In this document: positions 55,324 to 62,779 of the stretch, piece after piece
Layout: the number at the start of each line of letters is the position of its first letter
Numbering within the stretch: position 1 is the stretch's first letter
NCBI RefSeq assembly: GCF_034044635.1
Contig: NZ_JAXCLX010000001.1
Location: 2,356,001 to 2,420,000 of the forward strand
Source of the DNA: Dongia rigui
GTDB taxonomy: Bacteria > Pseudomonadota > Alphaproteobacteria > Dongiales > Dongiaceae
DNA: 64,000 bases
Reading direction: 5' to 3'
The notes under the pieces: model-generated
Databases searched by the model: none
What the model was told of the DNA's origin: nothing
Seen by the model: only the letters and a program-made list of their open reading frames with translations
Position numbers and translations under genes: made by a program

Positions 55324-56113
55324 GAAGAACCGGCCTAGCGAAAATGACGCGGCAGATTGGCGCCTGGGACTGGAGGACGATCTGGCGGGCCTGGTGCAGC
55401 AAAAGGGCTGGCGTTCGGCCAAGGATGTGCTGACCTCGTATCGCAGTCTCGAAAGGATGCTGGGCGGCGACCGCGTCGCCTTGCCCGGCAAGGATGCCGG
55501 CCCGGAGGATTGGGGTCCCGTCTGGGAAAAGCTCGGCCGGCCGGCCGATCCCGCGGGCTATGCCCTGTCGGCGCCGGGTGGTGATGATCCGGCGGTTGGC
55601 GAATATGACGGGCCGACGGCGCAATGGTTTCGCGATACGGCCTTCGAACTGGGCCTGACCCAGACGCAAGCGGCAAAGCTGCACGATGCGTTCCTGGAGC
55701 GCTTTGGCAAAGAGCCACAGCCGGCAATGGTGCAGGAAGAGGAGCCCGACCTCAGAAGCGTGTGGGGGCGGCGGTATGATCGCAACATGGCGGCGGCACG
55801 GCGCGCCTATGGCACGTTCCTCGGTGACGAGGCGCAGTTCAACCAGATCGCCGATGGCATCGGCCTGTCGGCGCTGCTCGACCTGCTGGCAAAGGTGGGG
55901 CATGCCACGGGTGAGGACAGCATGACCGGCCGGGCGGATGCCAGGAACAGCGGCCCGCGCTCGGCCGCCGAAGCGATGGGAGAAATCGGCCGGCTGCAGG
56001 CGGCGGCCAAGGCCGATCCCAAGCATCCCTATACCAACAAGACCCATCCCGATCATGCGGCGGCGGTGAAACGCATGGAGGATCTGTTCGCCCTAGCCTA
56101 TGGGAAAATTTAG
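55313..56113 (+). CDS. putative phage scaffolding protein
   Basis: 266 aa. An acidic, Ala/Glu-rich, mostly helical protein placed between portal and capsid genes, the usual position of scaffolds. WGPVWEKLGRPADPAGYAL near residue 65 is a common scaffold-domain phrase, and GLTQTQAAKLHDAFLERFG to GLSALLDLLAKVG forms the core. The C-terminus HPYTNKTHPDHAAAVKRMED is typical. The second half is related to the protein at 61562-62089. Confidence 0.78.
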   Translation: MIDEKNRPSENDAADWRLGLEDDLAGLVQQKGWRSAKDVLTSYRSLERMLGGDRVALPGKDAGPEDWGPVWEKLGRPADPAGYALSAPGGDDPAVGEYDGPTAQWFRDTAFELGLTQTQAAKLHDAFLERFGKEPQPAMVQEEEPDLRSVWGRRYDRNMAAARRAYGTFLGDEAQFNQIADGIGLSALLDLLAKVGHATGEDSMTGRADARNSGPRSAAEAMGEIGRLQAAAKADPKHPYTNKTHPDHAAAVKRMEDLFALAYGKI

Positions 56114-56181
56114 CATTGCCGGCCCTTGCATCTTGGAGGGGTTGTGGCAGTCTCCCGCGCCGTTCACGTGGAGGGGGTGAC

Positions 56182-56556
56182 ATGAGATCATTCTGCTGGC
56201 TGCCGCTTGCGGCTGTGAGTCTGGCTCTAAACCTGGCTGGGTGCATCAACATCGACACCAGCTTCCTGCCGAAGACCAGCTCGGTCGTGGTGAAGGACGT
56301 CGAGATCGGCGCCAACACCTGGGCCGCATATCAGCAATATCTGGCGGCCATCTCACCCGCGGGGCAGGGGGTCTTTGCCATCGCCAGCGATGGGCAAGGT
56401 GGCGAATCATGGGTCTGCAAGACCGCGAGCTGTGCCGATACCAGCCAGTTCGCAGCCAACGCAATCCGGCGCTGCGAGGAGAACAACCCGGGCTATACCT
56501 GTGTTGTCTTCGACATTGATCGCGTACCGCAGATCAAGTTCCAGCCGCCCCATTGA
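56182..56556 (+). CDS. lipoprotein, probable phage cargo (moron) gene
   Basis: 124 aa from the ATG at 56182, preceded by GGAGGGGG. Signal sequence with lipobox LAGC (Cys21). The mature part has cysteines in WVCKTASCADTS and RRCEENNPGYTC and an alpha/beta look; family not recognised. It sits between scaffold and capsid genes and is followed by its own rho-independent terminator, the mark of an inserted gene expressed separately. It may modify the lysogen's envelope, for example in superinfection exclusion; that is inference. Confidence 0.75.
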   Translation: MRSFCWLPLAAVSLALNLAGCINIDTSFLPKTSSVVVKDVEIGANTWAAYQQYLAAISPAGQGVFAIASDGQGGESWVCKTASCADTSQFAANAIRRCEENNPGYTCVVFDIDRVPQIKFQPPH

Positions 56557-56580
56557 AGCGGTGCCATTGCCCGATCATCC

Positions 56581-56612
56581 AACCCCGCTCCGGCGGGGTT
56601 TTCTTTTTCTAC
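56581..56612 (+). terminator. rho-independent terminator after the lipoprotein gene
   Basis: AACCCCGC (56581-56588) and GCGGGGTT (56593-56600) form a perfect 8-bp stem with loop TCCG, then TTTCTTTTTCT. Confidence 0.92.
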
Positions 56613-56721
56613 GATTTTTGAAAGCCCGGAGAACCGTCTCCTCGTTGGCGACGGCCCGGCTGACGGCTCGGAAAGACGGCCGCTGACGGCGCGCGCTTGC
56701 GCCGAGAGGTCTTGTTTGAAG

Positions 56722-56767
56722 GCGCCGCAGGCGCCAGCCGCCACGCCAACCCTGCCGCCTGCGGCGC
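56722..56767 (+). other. hairpin 1 of three with a shared loop motif, before the capsid gene
   Basis: GCGCCGCAGGC (56722-56732) pairs perfectly with GCCTGCGGCGC (56757-56767). The 24-base loop contains CCGCCACGCCAAC. The 289-base gap 56557-56845 has no gene; it holds the lipoprotein terminator and this hairpin. Confidence 0.7.
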
Positions 56768-56845
56768 GTTGGTGCCAGCCGACGAGGCAACCTCGCCGAT
56801 CAAAGCAGTCACTTCCGACAACAGACGAAAAGGAGTCGTGGACCC

Positions 56846-57706
56846 ATGTCCTCGCAGATCCAGGTTGCTTTCAACAACCTTTACAGTGCGAACATCATGC
56901 TGCTGGTGCAGCAGAAGGGCAGCCGCCTCAAAGACGCGGTGCGCCAGGAAGTGGTCGAGGGCGAAATCGCCTATTTCGACCAGATCGGTGCGGGCAGCGC
57001 CATCAAGCGCCAGTCGCGCCATGCCGACACCCCGCTTACTGAAACGCCGCATGCCCGGCGCCAGGTGATGCTGGAAGATTACGAGTATTCCGACCTCATC
57101 GACCGCCTCGACCAGGTGAAGACGCTGACCGACCCGACCAGCGCCTACAGCCAAGCCGCAGCCCACGCCCTGGGTCGCGCCATGGATGATGTCATCATCG
57201 CCAACGCCAATGGCACCGCCCGCACCGGCAAGACCGGCCAGACCAGCGTTGCCTTGCCGGCGGGCCAGAAGATCGCCGTCGGTGGTACGGGCCTCACCTT
57301 GGCCAAGCTGCTCGCCGCCAAGGAAGTGCTGGACGCGGCGGAGAATGACCCGGACGAGCCGCGCTTCATCGCTTGTCCTGCCAAGGACATTACCGTGCTG
57401 CTCTCCAACACGCAGGTGACGTCGAGCGACTATAACACGGTGAAGGCTTTGGCCGCCGGCCAGATCGACACCTTCCTCGGCTTCAAGTTCATCCGCACGC
57501 AGCGCCTGGGCACCACCAGCGGCGGCGACCGGGCGTGTCTTGCCTGGCGCCAGTCTGCCCTGCTGCTGGCCATCGCGCAGACGCCGAAGGTCAAAGTGAC
57601 CGAGCGCCCGGACAAGTCCTATGCGACGCAGGTCTATTGCGCGATGTCGGTCGGTGCCACGCGCATGGAAGAAGAAGGCGTCGTCGAGATCGCGACTGTC
57701 GCTTAA
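56846..57706 (+). CDS. phage major capsid protein
   Basis: 286 aa, preceded by AAGGAG. It begins SSQIQVAFNNLYSANIMLLV; RRQVMLEDYEYSDLIDRLDQ, AAAHALGRAMDDVIIANANG and GFKFIRTQRL...ACLAWRQSALLLAI match the podovirus capsid family that includes BPP-1-type coats. It forms the icosahedral shell. The decoration protein gene follows 83 bases later, a gap with a long perfect hairpin. Confidence 0.88.
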   Translation: MSSQIQVAFNNLYSANIMLLVQQKGSRLKDAVRQEVVEGEIAYFDQIGAGSAIKRQSRHADTPLTETPHARRQVMLEDYEYSDLIDRLDQVKTLTDPTSAYSQAAAHALGRAMDDVIIANANGTARTGKTGQTSVALPAGQKIAVGGTGLTLAKLLAAKEVLDAAENDPDEPRFIACPAKDITVLLSNTQVTSSDYNTVKALAAGQIDTFLGFKFIRTQRLGTTSGGDRACLAWRQSALLLAIAQTPKVKVTERPDKSYATQVYCAMSVGATRMEEEGVVEIATVA

Positions 57707-57709
57707 AGG

Positions 57710-57754
57710 GTCGTGGGCATCGCGGCCGCCCGCCAACCTCGCGATGCCCACGAC
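57710..57754 (+). other. hairpin 2 of three with a shared loop motif, between capsid and decoration genes
   Basis: GTCGTGGGCATCGCG (57710-57724) pairs perfectly over 15 bases with CGCGATGCCCACGAC (57740-57754). The 15-base loop contains CCGCCCGCCAAC. No T-run follows, so it is not a standard terminator. Confidence 0.85.
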
Positions 57755-57789
57755 TGGTTTGCAGACTGAAACTCACCAGGAGAAAACAT

Positions 57790-58215
57790 ATGGCTACTCA
57801 ATACGGCACCCAGATGGGGCGCCTGCGCAACACATTGCCGGTGGACCTGCCGATGGCAGGCGATATCCATGGCCGCGTGCGCGTGTTCAACGAAAAGGTC
57901 GTGCTGGCCGCCCAGCCGACCAGCGACATTGTCGAAGTGGCGCGCCTGCCCAAGGGTGCGCGCGTGCTCTATGGCATCGTCAACAGCACGGTGTCGCTGG
58001 GCTCGTCGACGCTGGCGATCGGCATTGCCGGCAATACCGGCAAGTATCGCGCCGGCGCCGTCTTCACCGCGGTCGACACGCCGACCCTGTTCGCACCCGC
58101 AGCCGTTGCCGGCGAGGCGCTGACGGCCGAGGAAATCGTCATCCTCACCATCGGTGCCGCGGCACTGCCGGCCACCGGCACGCTGCGCGTGATGCTGTTC
58201 TACACGCTCGACTGA
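57790..58215 (+). CDS. putative head decoration (cement) protein
   Basis: 141 aa, AGGAG upstream. Glycine/alanine-rich beta protein, for example DIVEVARLPKGARVLYGIVN, SSTLAIGIAGNTGKYRAG and GTLRVMLFYTLD, placed directly after the capsid gene, where BPP-1 has its cement protein. Members of this type bind the outside of the shell. Assigned by position and composition. Confidence 0.7.
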   Translation: MATQYGTQMGRLRNTLPVDLPMAGDIHGRVRVFNEKVVLAAQPTSDIVEVARLPKGARVLYGIVNSTVSLGSSTLAIGIAGNTGKYRAGAVFTAVDTPTLFAPAAVAGEALTAEEIVILTIGAAALPATGTLRVMLFYTLD

Positions 58216-58221
58216 TCTGGA

Positions 58222-58262
58222 CGCGCGGGCAACAGCCGCCCGCCAACGCTGTTGCCCGCGCG
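58222..58262 (+). other. hairpin 3 of three with a shared loop motif, after the decoration gene
   Basis: CGCGCGGGCAACAG (58222-58235) pairs perfectly over 14 bases with CTGTTGCCCGCGCG (58249-58262). The loop CCGCCCGCCAACG repeats the loop sequence of hairpin 2 while the stems are unrelated. No T-run follows. Confidence 0.85.
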
Positions 58263-58280
58263 ACAAGAAAGAGAGTGCTC

Positions 58281-58856
58281 ATGACCGTCTCGACCGTATC
58301 GATCTGCAACCGCGCGCTTGATCTCCTCGGCGCCGATCCCATCACCTCACTGGAAGACGGGTCGAAGGCAGCCAATCTGTGCCAGCGCAATTTCGAACCC
58401 TCGGCAGATTCGGTCCTTCGGCTCTATCCCTGGAACGCGGCACTGCGACGCGCACGCCTGCCGGCCCTCGCCGAGGCGCCGGCCTGGGGCTATCGCTATC
58501 AATACCAGTTGCCGCAAGGGCCGGAGCCGGCCTTGTGCCTGCGCCTGCTCGAGGTGGACAACGGCACCGATTACCGCGTCGAAGGCCGCCGGATCCTGGC
58601 CGATTACGGCGCGCCGCTCGACATTCTCTATATCGGGCGCATCATCGACAGCGCCAGTTACGATCCGCTGCTGGCCGAAGCGATCGCCGCAAAGCTTGCC
58701 GTGCATCTTGCCGGCAATCTGACTGAAAGCGCGTCGCGCATTGAAGTGGCGCGCGACTATCTGCGCAGCATCATCGCCGAAGCCAAGGCCACCGACGCCC
58801 AGGAGGGTGGCGCCAGCGATCTGGTGGTCGATGCCTGGCTGGCGGCACGGAGCTAA
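58281..58856 (+). CDS. tail tubular protein A-like (T7 gp11-type gatekeeper)
   Basis: 191 aa. It begins TVSICNRALDLLGADPITSL and continues CQRNFEPSADSVLRLYPWNAALRRA, the standard opening of this adaptor family; LAEAIAAKLAVHLAGNLTES lies near the end. It forms the ring between portal and nozzle. Next gene four bases later. Confidence 0.85.
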   Translation: MTVSTVSICNRALDLLGADPITSLEDGSKAANLCQRNFEPSADSVLRLYPWNAALRRARLPALAEAPAWGYRYQYQLPQGPEPALCLRLLEVDNGTDYRVEGRRILADYGAPLDILYIGRIIDSASYDPLLAEAIAAKLAVHLAGNLTESASRIEVARDYLRSIIAEAKATDAQEGGASDLVVDAWLAARS

Positions 58857-58860
58857 AGCC

Positions 58861-61131
58861 ATGCCTCGCGCCTCGCTCCTGCTCTCGACCTTCAATGCCG
58901 GCGAATGGTCGCCGGAACTCTATGGCCGCATCGATCTCGACAAATACCGGAACGCCTGCCGGCGCATCGAGAATTTCGTGTTACTGGCGCAAGGACCGGC
59001 GACGCGGCGACCCGGCACGCAATACGTCGCCTCGACCAAAGATGATGGCGTCGTGCGCCTGATCCCTTTCGAGTTCTCGACGGAGCAGGCCTATATCATT
59101 GAAGCGGGTGCCAACTATTTTCGCTTCTACATGAATGGTGGACGTATCGAAACCTCACCGGGCGTCGCTTACGAGATCACAACACCATACGGGGTCAACG
59201 ATCTCTCCGGCCTGAAATGGGCGCAGTCGGCCGATGTGCTCTATTTGGTTCATCCGCAGTTCCAGCCCCACAAGCTGGCCCGCAGCGGCCACACCAACTG
59301 GTCGATGACCCCAATCGACTTTTCGGACGGGCCCTATCTCGATGAGAATGTTGCCGCCGTGAACATGACGCCGGCGGCGGCAAATGGCAGCAATGTGACG
59401 CTGACGGCTTCGGCAGCAACCTTTGTCGCTGGTGACGTCGGGCGCCTCGTGCGCATCAAACATGGCAGTACCTGGGGCTGGGGCAAGATCATCACCTTCA
59501 CGAGTGCCACACAGGTCAAGATCGACATCAAGAGCACCTTTGGCGGCACGGGTGCGGTCCCCACCTGGCGGCTCGGCGCATGGTCGCCCGGCACGGGCTG
59601 GCCAAGCACGATCACGTTTCATGAAGAACGGCTGTTCCTGGCCAATACCAAGTACCAGCCGCAGACTCTGTGGGCGTCCGTCTCCGGCGCCTATGAGAGC
59701 TTTGCGCCGACCGGCACGGACGGCGTTACCAAGGACGATCACGGACTGAACTTCACCATCGCCGATGACCGCGTCAATGCCATCCGCTGGATGAGTGCCG
59801 GCAAGACCTTGGCGCTGGGGACGACGGGTGGCGAGTTCAACCTTACTGCCAGTTCGCTCAATGAAGCGCTGACCCCAAGCAATGTCACCGTGCGACGCGA
59901 GACCACCAATGGCAGCGCCGACCTGCGCCCAGAGCGCATCGGAGCTGCCGTCATCTATGTGCAGCGCGCCGGGCGCAAGGTCTATGAAATGGCCTATAGC
60001 TTCGAGAACGATGCGTTCAATTCACCAGAACTGAGCCTGCTGGCACGGCACCTGACACTCAAAGGCATCAAGGAGATCGCCTATCAGGCGGAACCCTGGT
60101 CGGTAATCTGGGCGGTGCGGCAGGACGGAGCCCTGCTGGGCCTTACCTATATGCGCGGGCAGGATGTCGTCGGCTGGCATCAGCATCGCGTGGCTGGCAC
60201 GGCCGCCAAGGTGAAATCGGTCGCCTGCATTCCGGGCATCGCACAGGACGAGGCCTGGCTGGCGGTGGAGCGGGTGGTGAATGGGGTTGTGCGGCGCTCG
60301 GTCGAGCGCATGGCGCAAGCCTTCGAGCCGGAGGATGCCTTCGACAAGAAGGGCGCCTTCTTTGTCGATGGCGGCCTCACTTTCAATGGTGCCGGGGCGA
60401 CAGCGCTGACACCCGATGCCACAGCGGCGGTCGTCGGCAGTACCAACGTGCCATTTGCCGCAGCAGCGCCGGCCTTCACCCTCGACGACATCGGGCGCGA
60501 AATCCAATATTCCTATCCGGCACTGGAGGGCGAGGGCTATCACGTTGCCCGCGCGCGCATCACCGGTTTTATAGACGCCAGCCTGGTGACGGCAACGGTC
60601 CTGGCGCCCTTCCCCGGTGTGGCGCCGATCGCCGCTGGTGCCTGGTCGCTGGGGGCGACCACCATTCTGGGACTTGGCCATCTGGTCGGCGAGACGGTGA
60701 CGATCCTGGCGGACGGCGCCACGCATCCAACGCGTGTCGTGGCACCCGATGGCAGCATCACCCTGGAACGGCCGACGGCCTATGCCCATGTCGGACTCGG
60801 TTATACCAGCCGTCTGGCGACGATGGATATTGAGGCCGGGGCGCTGGATGGCACCGCGCAAGGGAAGAGCCGCCGCATCCACCGCGTCATCGTTCGCCTC
60901 AACAACAGCCTTGGCATGCGTGTGGGCGCCGAAGAGGCGGGCAGCGAAGACGTGGTCTTCCGCGAGGCTCGTACCGCGATGGATCAAAGTCCGCCGCTCT
61001 TCACCGGCGACAAGGTGGTGGCCTTTCCCAAGGGTTGGGCAACGCAGGCCGTTGTGACGGTGCTGCAGGAACAGCCGCTACCCTGCACGATCGTTGCCCT
61101 CATTCCGCAACTCACCACGATGGATGGATGA
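58861..61131 (+). CDS. tail nozzle protein (T7 gp12-type tubular protein B)
   Basis: 756 aa from the ATG at 58861. The start STFNAGEWSPELYGRIDLDKY, then RRIENFVLLAQGPATRRPGT and the beta-rich body with WPSTITFHEERLFLANT and GTTGGEFNLTAS, are typical of podovirus tail nozzle proteins. It should form the hexameric tip of the short tail. It overlaps the next ORF start region (GGATGGATGAAATG). Confidence 0.85.
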   Translation: MPRASLLLSTFNAGEWSPELYGRIDLDKYRNACRRIENFVLLAQGPATRRPGTQYVASTKDDGVVRLIPFEFSTEQAYIIEAGANYFRFYMNGGRIETSPGVAYEITTPYGVNDLSGLKWAQSADVLYLVHPQFQPHKLARSGHTNWSMTPIDFSDGPYLDENVAAVNMTPAAANGSNVTLTASAATFVAGDVGRLVRIKHGSTWGWGKIITFTSATQVKIDIKSTFGGTGAVPTWRLGAWSPGTGWPSTITFHEERLFLANTKYQPQTLWASVSGAYESFAPTGTDGVTKDDHGLNFTIADDRVNAIRWMSAGKTLALGTTGGEFNLTASSLNEALTPSNVTVRRETTNGSADLRPERIGAAVIYVQRAGRKVYEMAYSFENDAFNSPELSLLARHLTLKGIKEIAYQAEPWSVIWAVRQDGALLGLTYMRGQDVVGWHQHRVAGTAAKVKSVACIPGIAQDEAWLAVERVVNGVVRRSVERMAQAFEPEDAFDKKGAFFVDGGLTFNGAGATALTPDATAAVVGSTNVPFAAAAPAFTLDDIGREIQYSYPALEGEGYHVARARITGFIDASLVTATVLAPFPGVAPIAAGAWSLGATTILGLGHLVGETVTILADGATHPTRVVAPDGSITLERPTAYAHVGLGYTSRLATMDIEAGALDGTAQGKSRRIHRVIVRLNNSLGMRVGAEEAGSEDVVFREARTAMDQSPPLFTGDKVVAFPKGWATQAVVTVLQEQPLPCTIVALIPQLTTMDG

Positions 61132-61132
61132 A

Positions 61133-61549
61133 ATGTGCAGTACAGCTGCAGCGATGGCTGCGACCATGATTGTTTCGAGCGCGGCCAAGATGGCCGCCGA
61201 TGCCCAGCAGGCCAACCATGAATCGAACGAACTGGAACGCGAGGCGAAAGTCGCCCGCGCTCAGGGAGCTGAGCAGGAGCGCAAATTGCGGGCGGACCAA
61301 TCGCGCGAGCAGGCCAAGCGCCGAGTGGCGATTCTTAAAGGTGGCGTGACAACTGAAGGGTCGCCAACCGACATGCTCCTCGATGCCGCACGCGAAGATG
61401 ATTCCGAGGCGCGCTGGGCCCGCTTCGGCCAGACCGAAGCTGCCCGAGCCAAGGAGCGCGAGGCGCGCTATCGCCGTCGGCAATCGATACTGGACCACCT
61501 CTCAGGCACCAGCAGTCTTGGTACCAGCCTCATAAATCTCAATAATTGA
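61133..61549 (+). CDS. putative internal virion protein (T7 gp14-like)
   Basis: 138 aa from the ATG at 61133 (GGATG upstream; an ATG at 61124 is an alternative). An Ala-rich hydrophobic N-terminus (AMAATMIVSSAAKMAAD) leads into a long charged helix (ESNELEREAKVARAQGAEQERKLRADQSREQAKRR), then LKGGVTTEGSPTDMLLDAARED. This composition and position match small internal core proteins ejected with DNA. Confidence 0.65.
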   Translation: MCSTAAAMAATMIVSSAAKMAADAQQANHESNELEREAKVARAQGAEQERKLRADQSREQAKRRVAILKGGVTTEGSPTDMLLDAAREDDSEARWARFGQTEAARAKEREARYRRRQSILDHLSGTSSLGTSLINLNN

Positions 61550-61561
61550 AAGGAAGACGCA

Positions 61562-62089
61562 ATGGCGACGGCAAAGACACTGGAAGCGGCCATGCAGGAA
61601 GCATTGGCTGCGCGCGGCATGCAATCCGTGCCGGCAATGGGCCTGGCAACGCGGCCGATGCCGACCGGCCCCGATGATCTTCGCAATGCGCTGTCTGCAC
61701 CCGGCACGCCGGAAAATTACCAGATCATGGTGCCGCCGGATTTCGACCGTGATGCAGCGCTCGAGACCAAGGCACGCCAGTGGTTTCATCGCGCCGGCCT
61801 GCCGCAGGGTGCGGTCAATGGTATTGTCGATGCCTATTGCCGCCATCTTTGCGACGGTGCCACCGGCAATGAGGGTAAGCTCGCCCAGGCAGAGACAGAA
61901 CTGAAGCAAGAATGGGGCGCGGATTATCCGCGCAAAATTGCGGCGGCTCAGTCGCTCATTGCCAAATGTGGTGGCGCTGAGGAACTGGCCGAGATCTGCG
62001 GTAGCACAGGGCTTGGCAACGATGCCTGGCTTATCCGCACCCTGGCGGCGATCGCCGAGATGAACCCGCAACCGGGTGTCGCCCAATGA
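61562..62089 (+). CDS. phage protein related to the scaffold-like gene
   Basis: 175 aa. After a variable N-terminus it shares a helical core with the 55313-56113 protein: LKQEWGADYPRKIAAAQ against LRSVWGRRYDRNMAAARRA, and GLGNDAWLIRTLAAIAEM against GLSALLDLLAKVG. Its position after the tail genes suggests an internal virion or minor assembly protein. Coupled to the next gene by ATGA. Confidence 0.6.
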   Translation: MATAKTLEAAMQEALAARGMQSVPAMGLATRPMPTGPDDLRNALSAPGTPENYQIMVPPDFDRDAALETKARQWFHRAGLPQGAVNGIVDAYCRHLCDGATGNEGKLAQAETELKQEWGADYPRKIAAAQSLIAKCGGAEELAEICGSTGLGNDAWLIRTLAAIAEMNPQPGVAQ

Positions 62090-62736
62090 GCGCCCTTGTC
62101 GCGGAGAAAGCGGGGGTGAAGCCGGCAGATGTCCCGCGCGACCTTGCCGGATGGCTGTCCTGTGCCGCCGACCTCCGCGCCAAGCAGGCCGACCAGGCTG
62201 CTGAACGTGCGGATATCGCGATGCGTCGTCAGGTACTGGCATTGGCGGCGGCGACCGGCGACGGGCGCGCGCAAAAGCGGGTCGAACAACTGGCGGCGCG
62301 CGTACAGGCGCTCGATCTCAGCGCCGCCAACGTGGCCGCGGCCCTGGAGCACGCTGGGACCGCTATCGCAGCAGCGGAAGCCGACTTGGCGCGTGAGGCA
62401 AGAATAGAAGCGTTGGCAAGGCACGAGAAACGCCGGACAGAGCGGTTAGCGCTGATCGCCACGATCGAACAACGCCTGCAGGAGATGGCACCGCTCCTCG
62501 ACGCGCTCGGCCACAGCACGCACGACCTGGTCGCGAGTCACGCGGGCCTCGGCGGGGCGGCGGCACCGCTGCCGCCCTTGGCATTTGAAGCCGTCGGCGG
62601 ACGTCTTGCGGAATTCATGACTGGTATCGGCTTTGCGCAATGGCTGCCGTTGGCGCGACCGGAGATCCGGCCGCCGCTGGCCTCGTGGCTGGAGGCAGAA
62701 GCAGCGGCCCAGGAGAGCTACGCGATTACCCTTTAG
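62086..62736 (+). CDS. coiled-coil phage protein
   Basis: 216 aa, rich in Ala, Arg and Glu. Residues about 30-145 look like continuous coiled coil (QADQAAERADIAMRRQVLAL, EARIEALARHEKRRTERLAL). The C-terminal 70 residues are less charged, with prolines. No known family; by place and composition it may be an internal virion or tail-fibre accessory protein. Confidence 0.65.
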   Translation: MSALVAEKAGVKPADVPRDLAGWLSCAADLRAKQADQAAERADIAMRRQVLALAAATGDGRAQKRVEQLAARVQALDLSAANVAAALEHAGTAIAAAEADLAREARIEALARHEKRRTERLALIATIEQRLQEMAPLLDALGHSTHDLVASHAGLGGAAAPLPPLAFEAVGGRLAEFMTGIGFAQWLPLARPEIRPPLASWLEAEAAAQESYAITL

Positions 62737-62779
62737 GCGCCCGAGCCGAGAGGACAAGAGCAGACCGATAGGACAAAAG

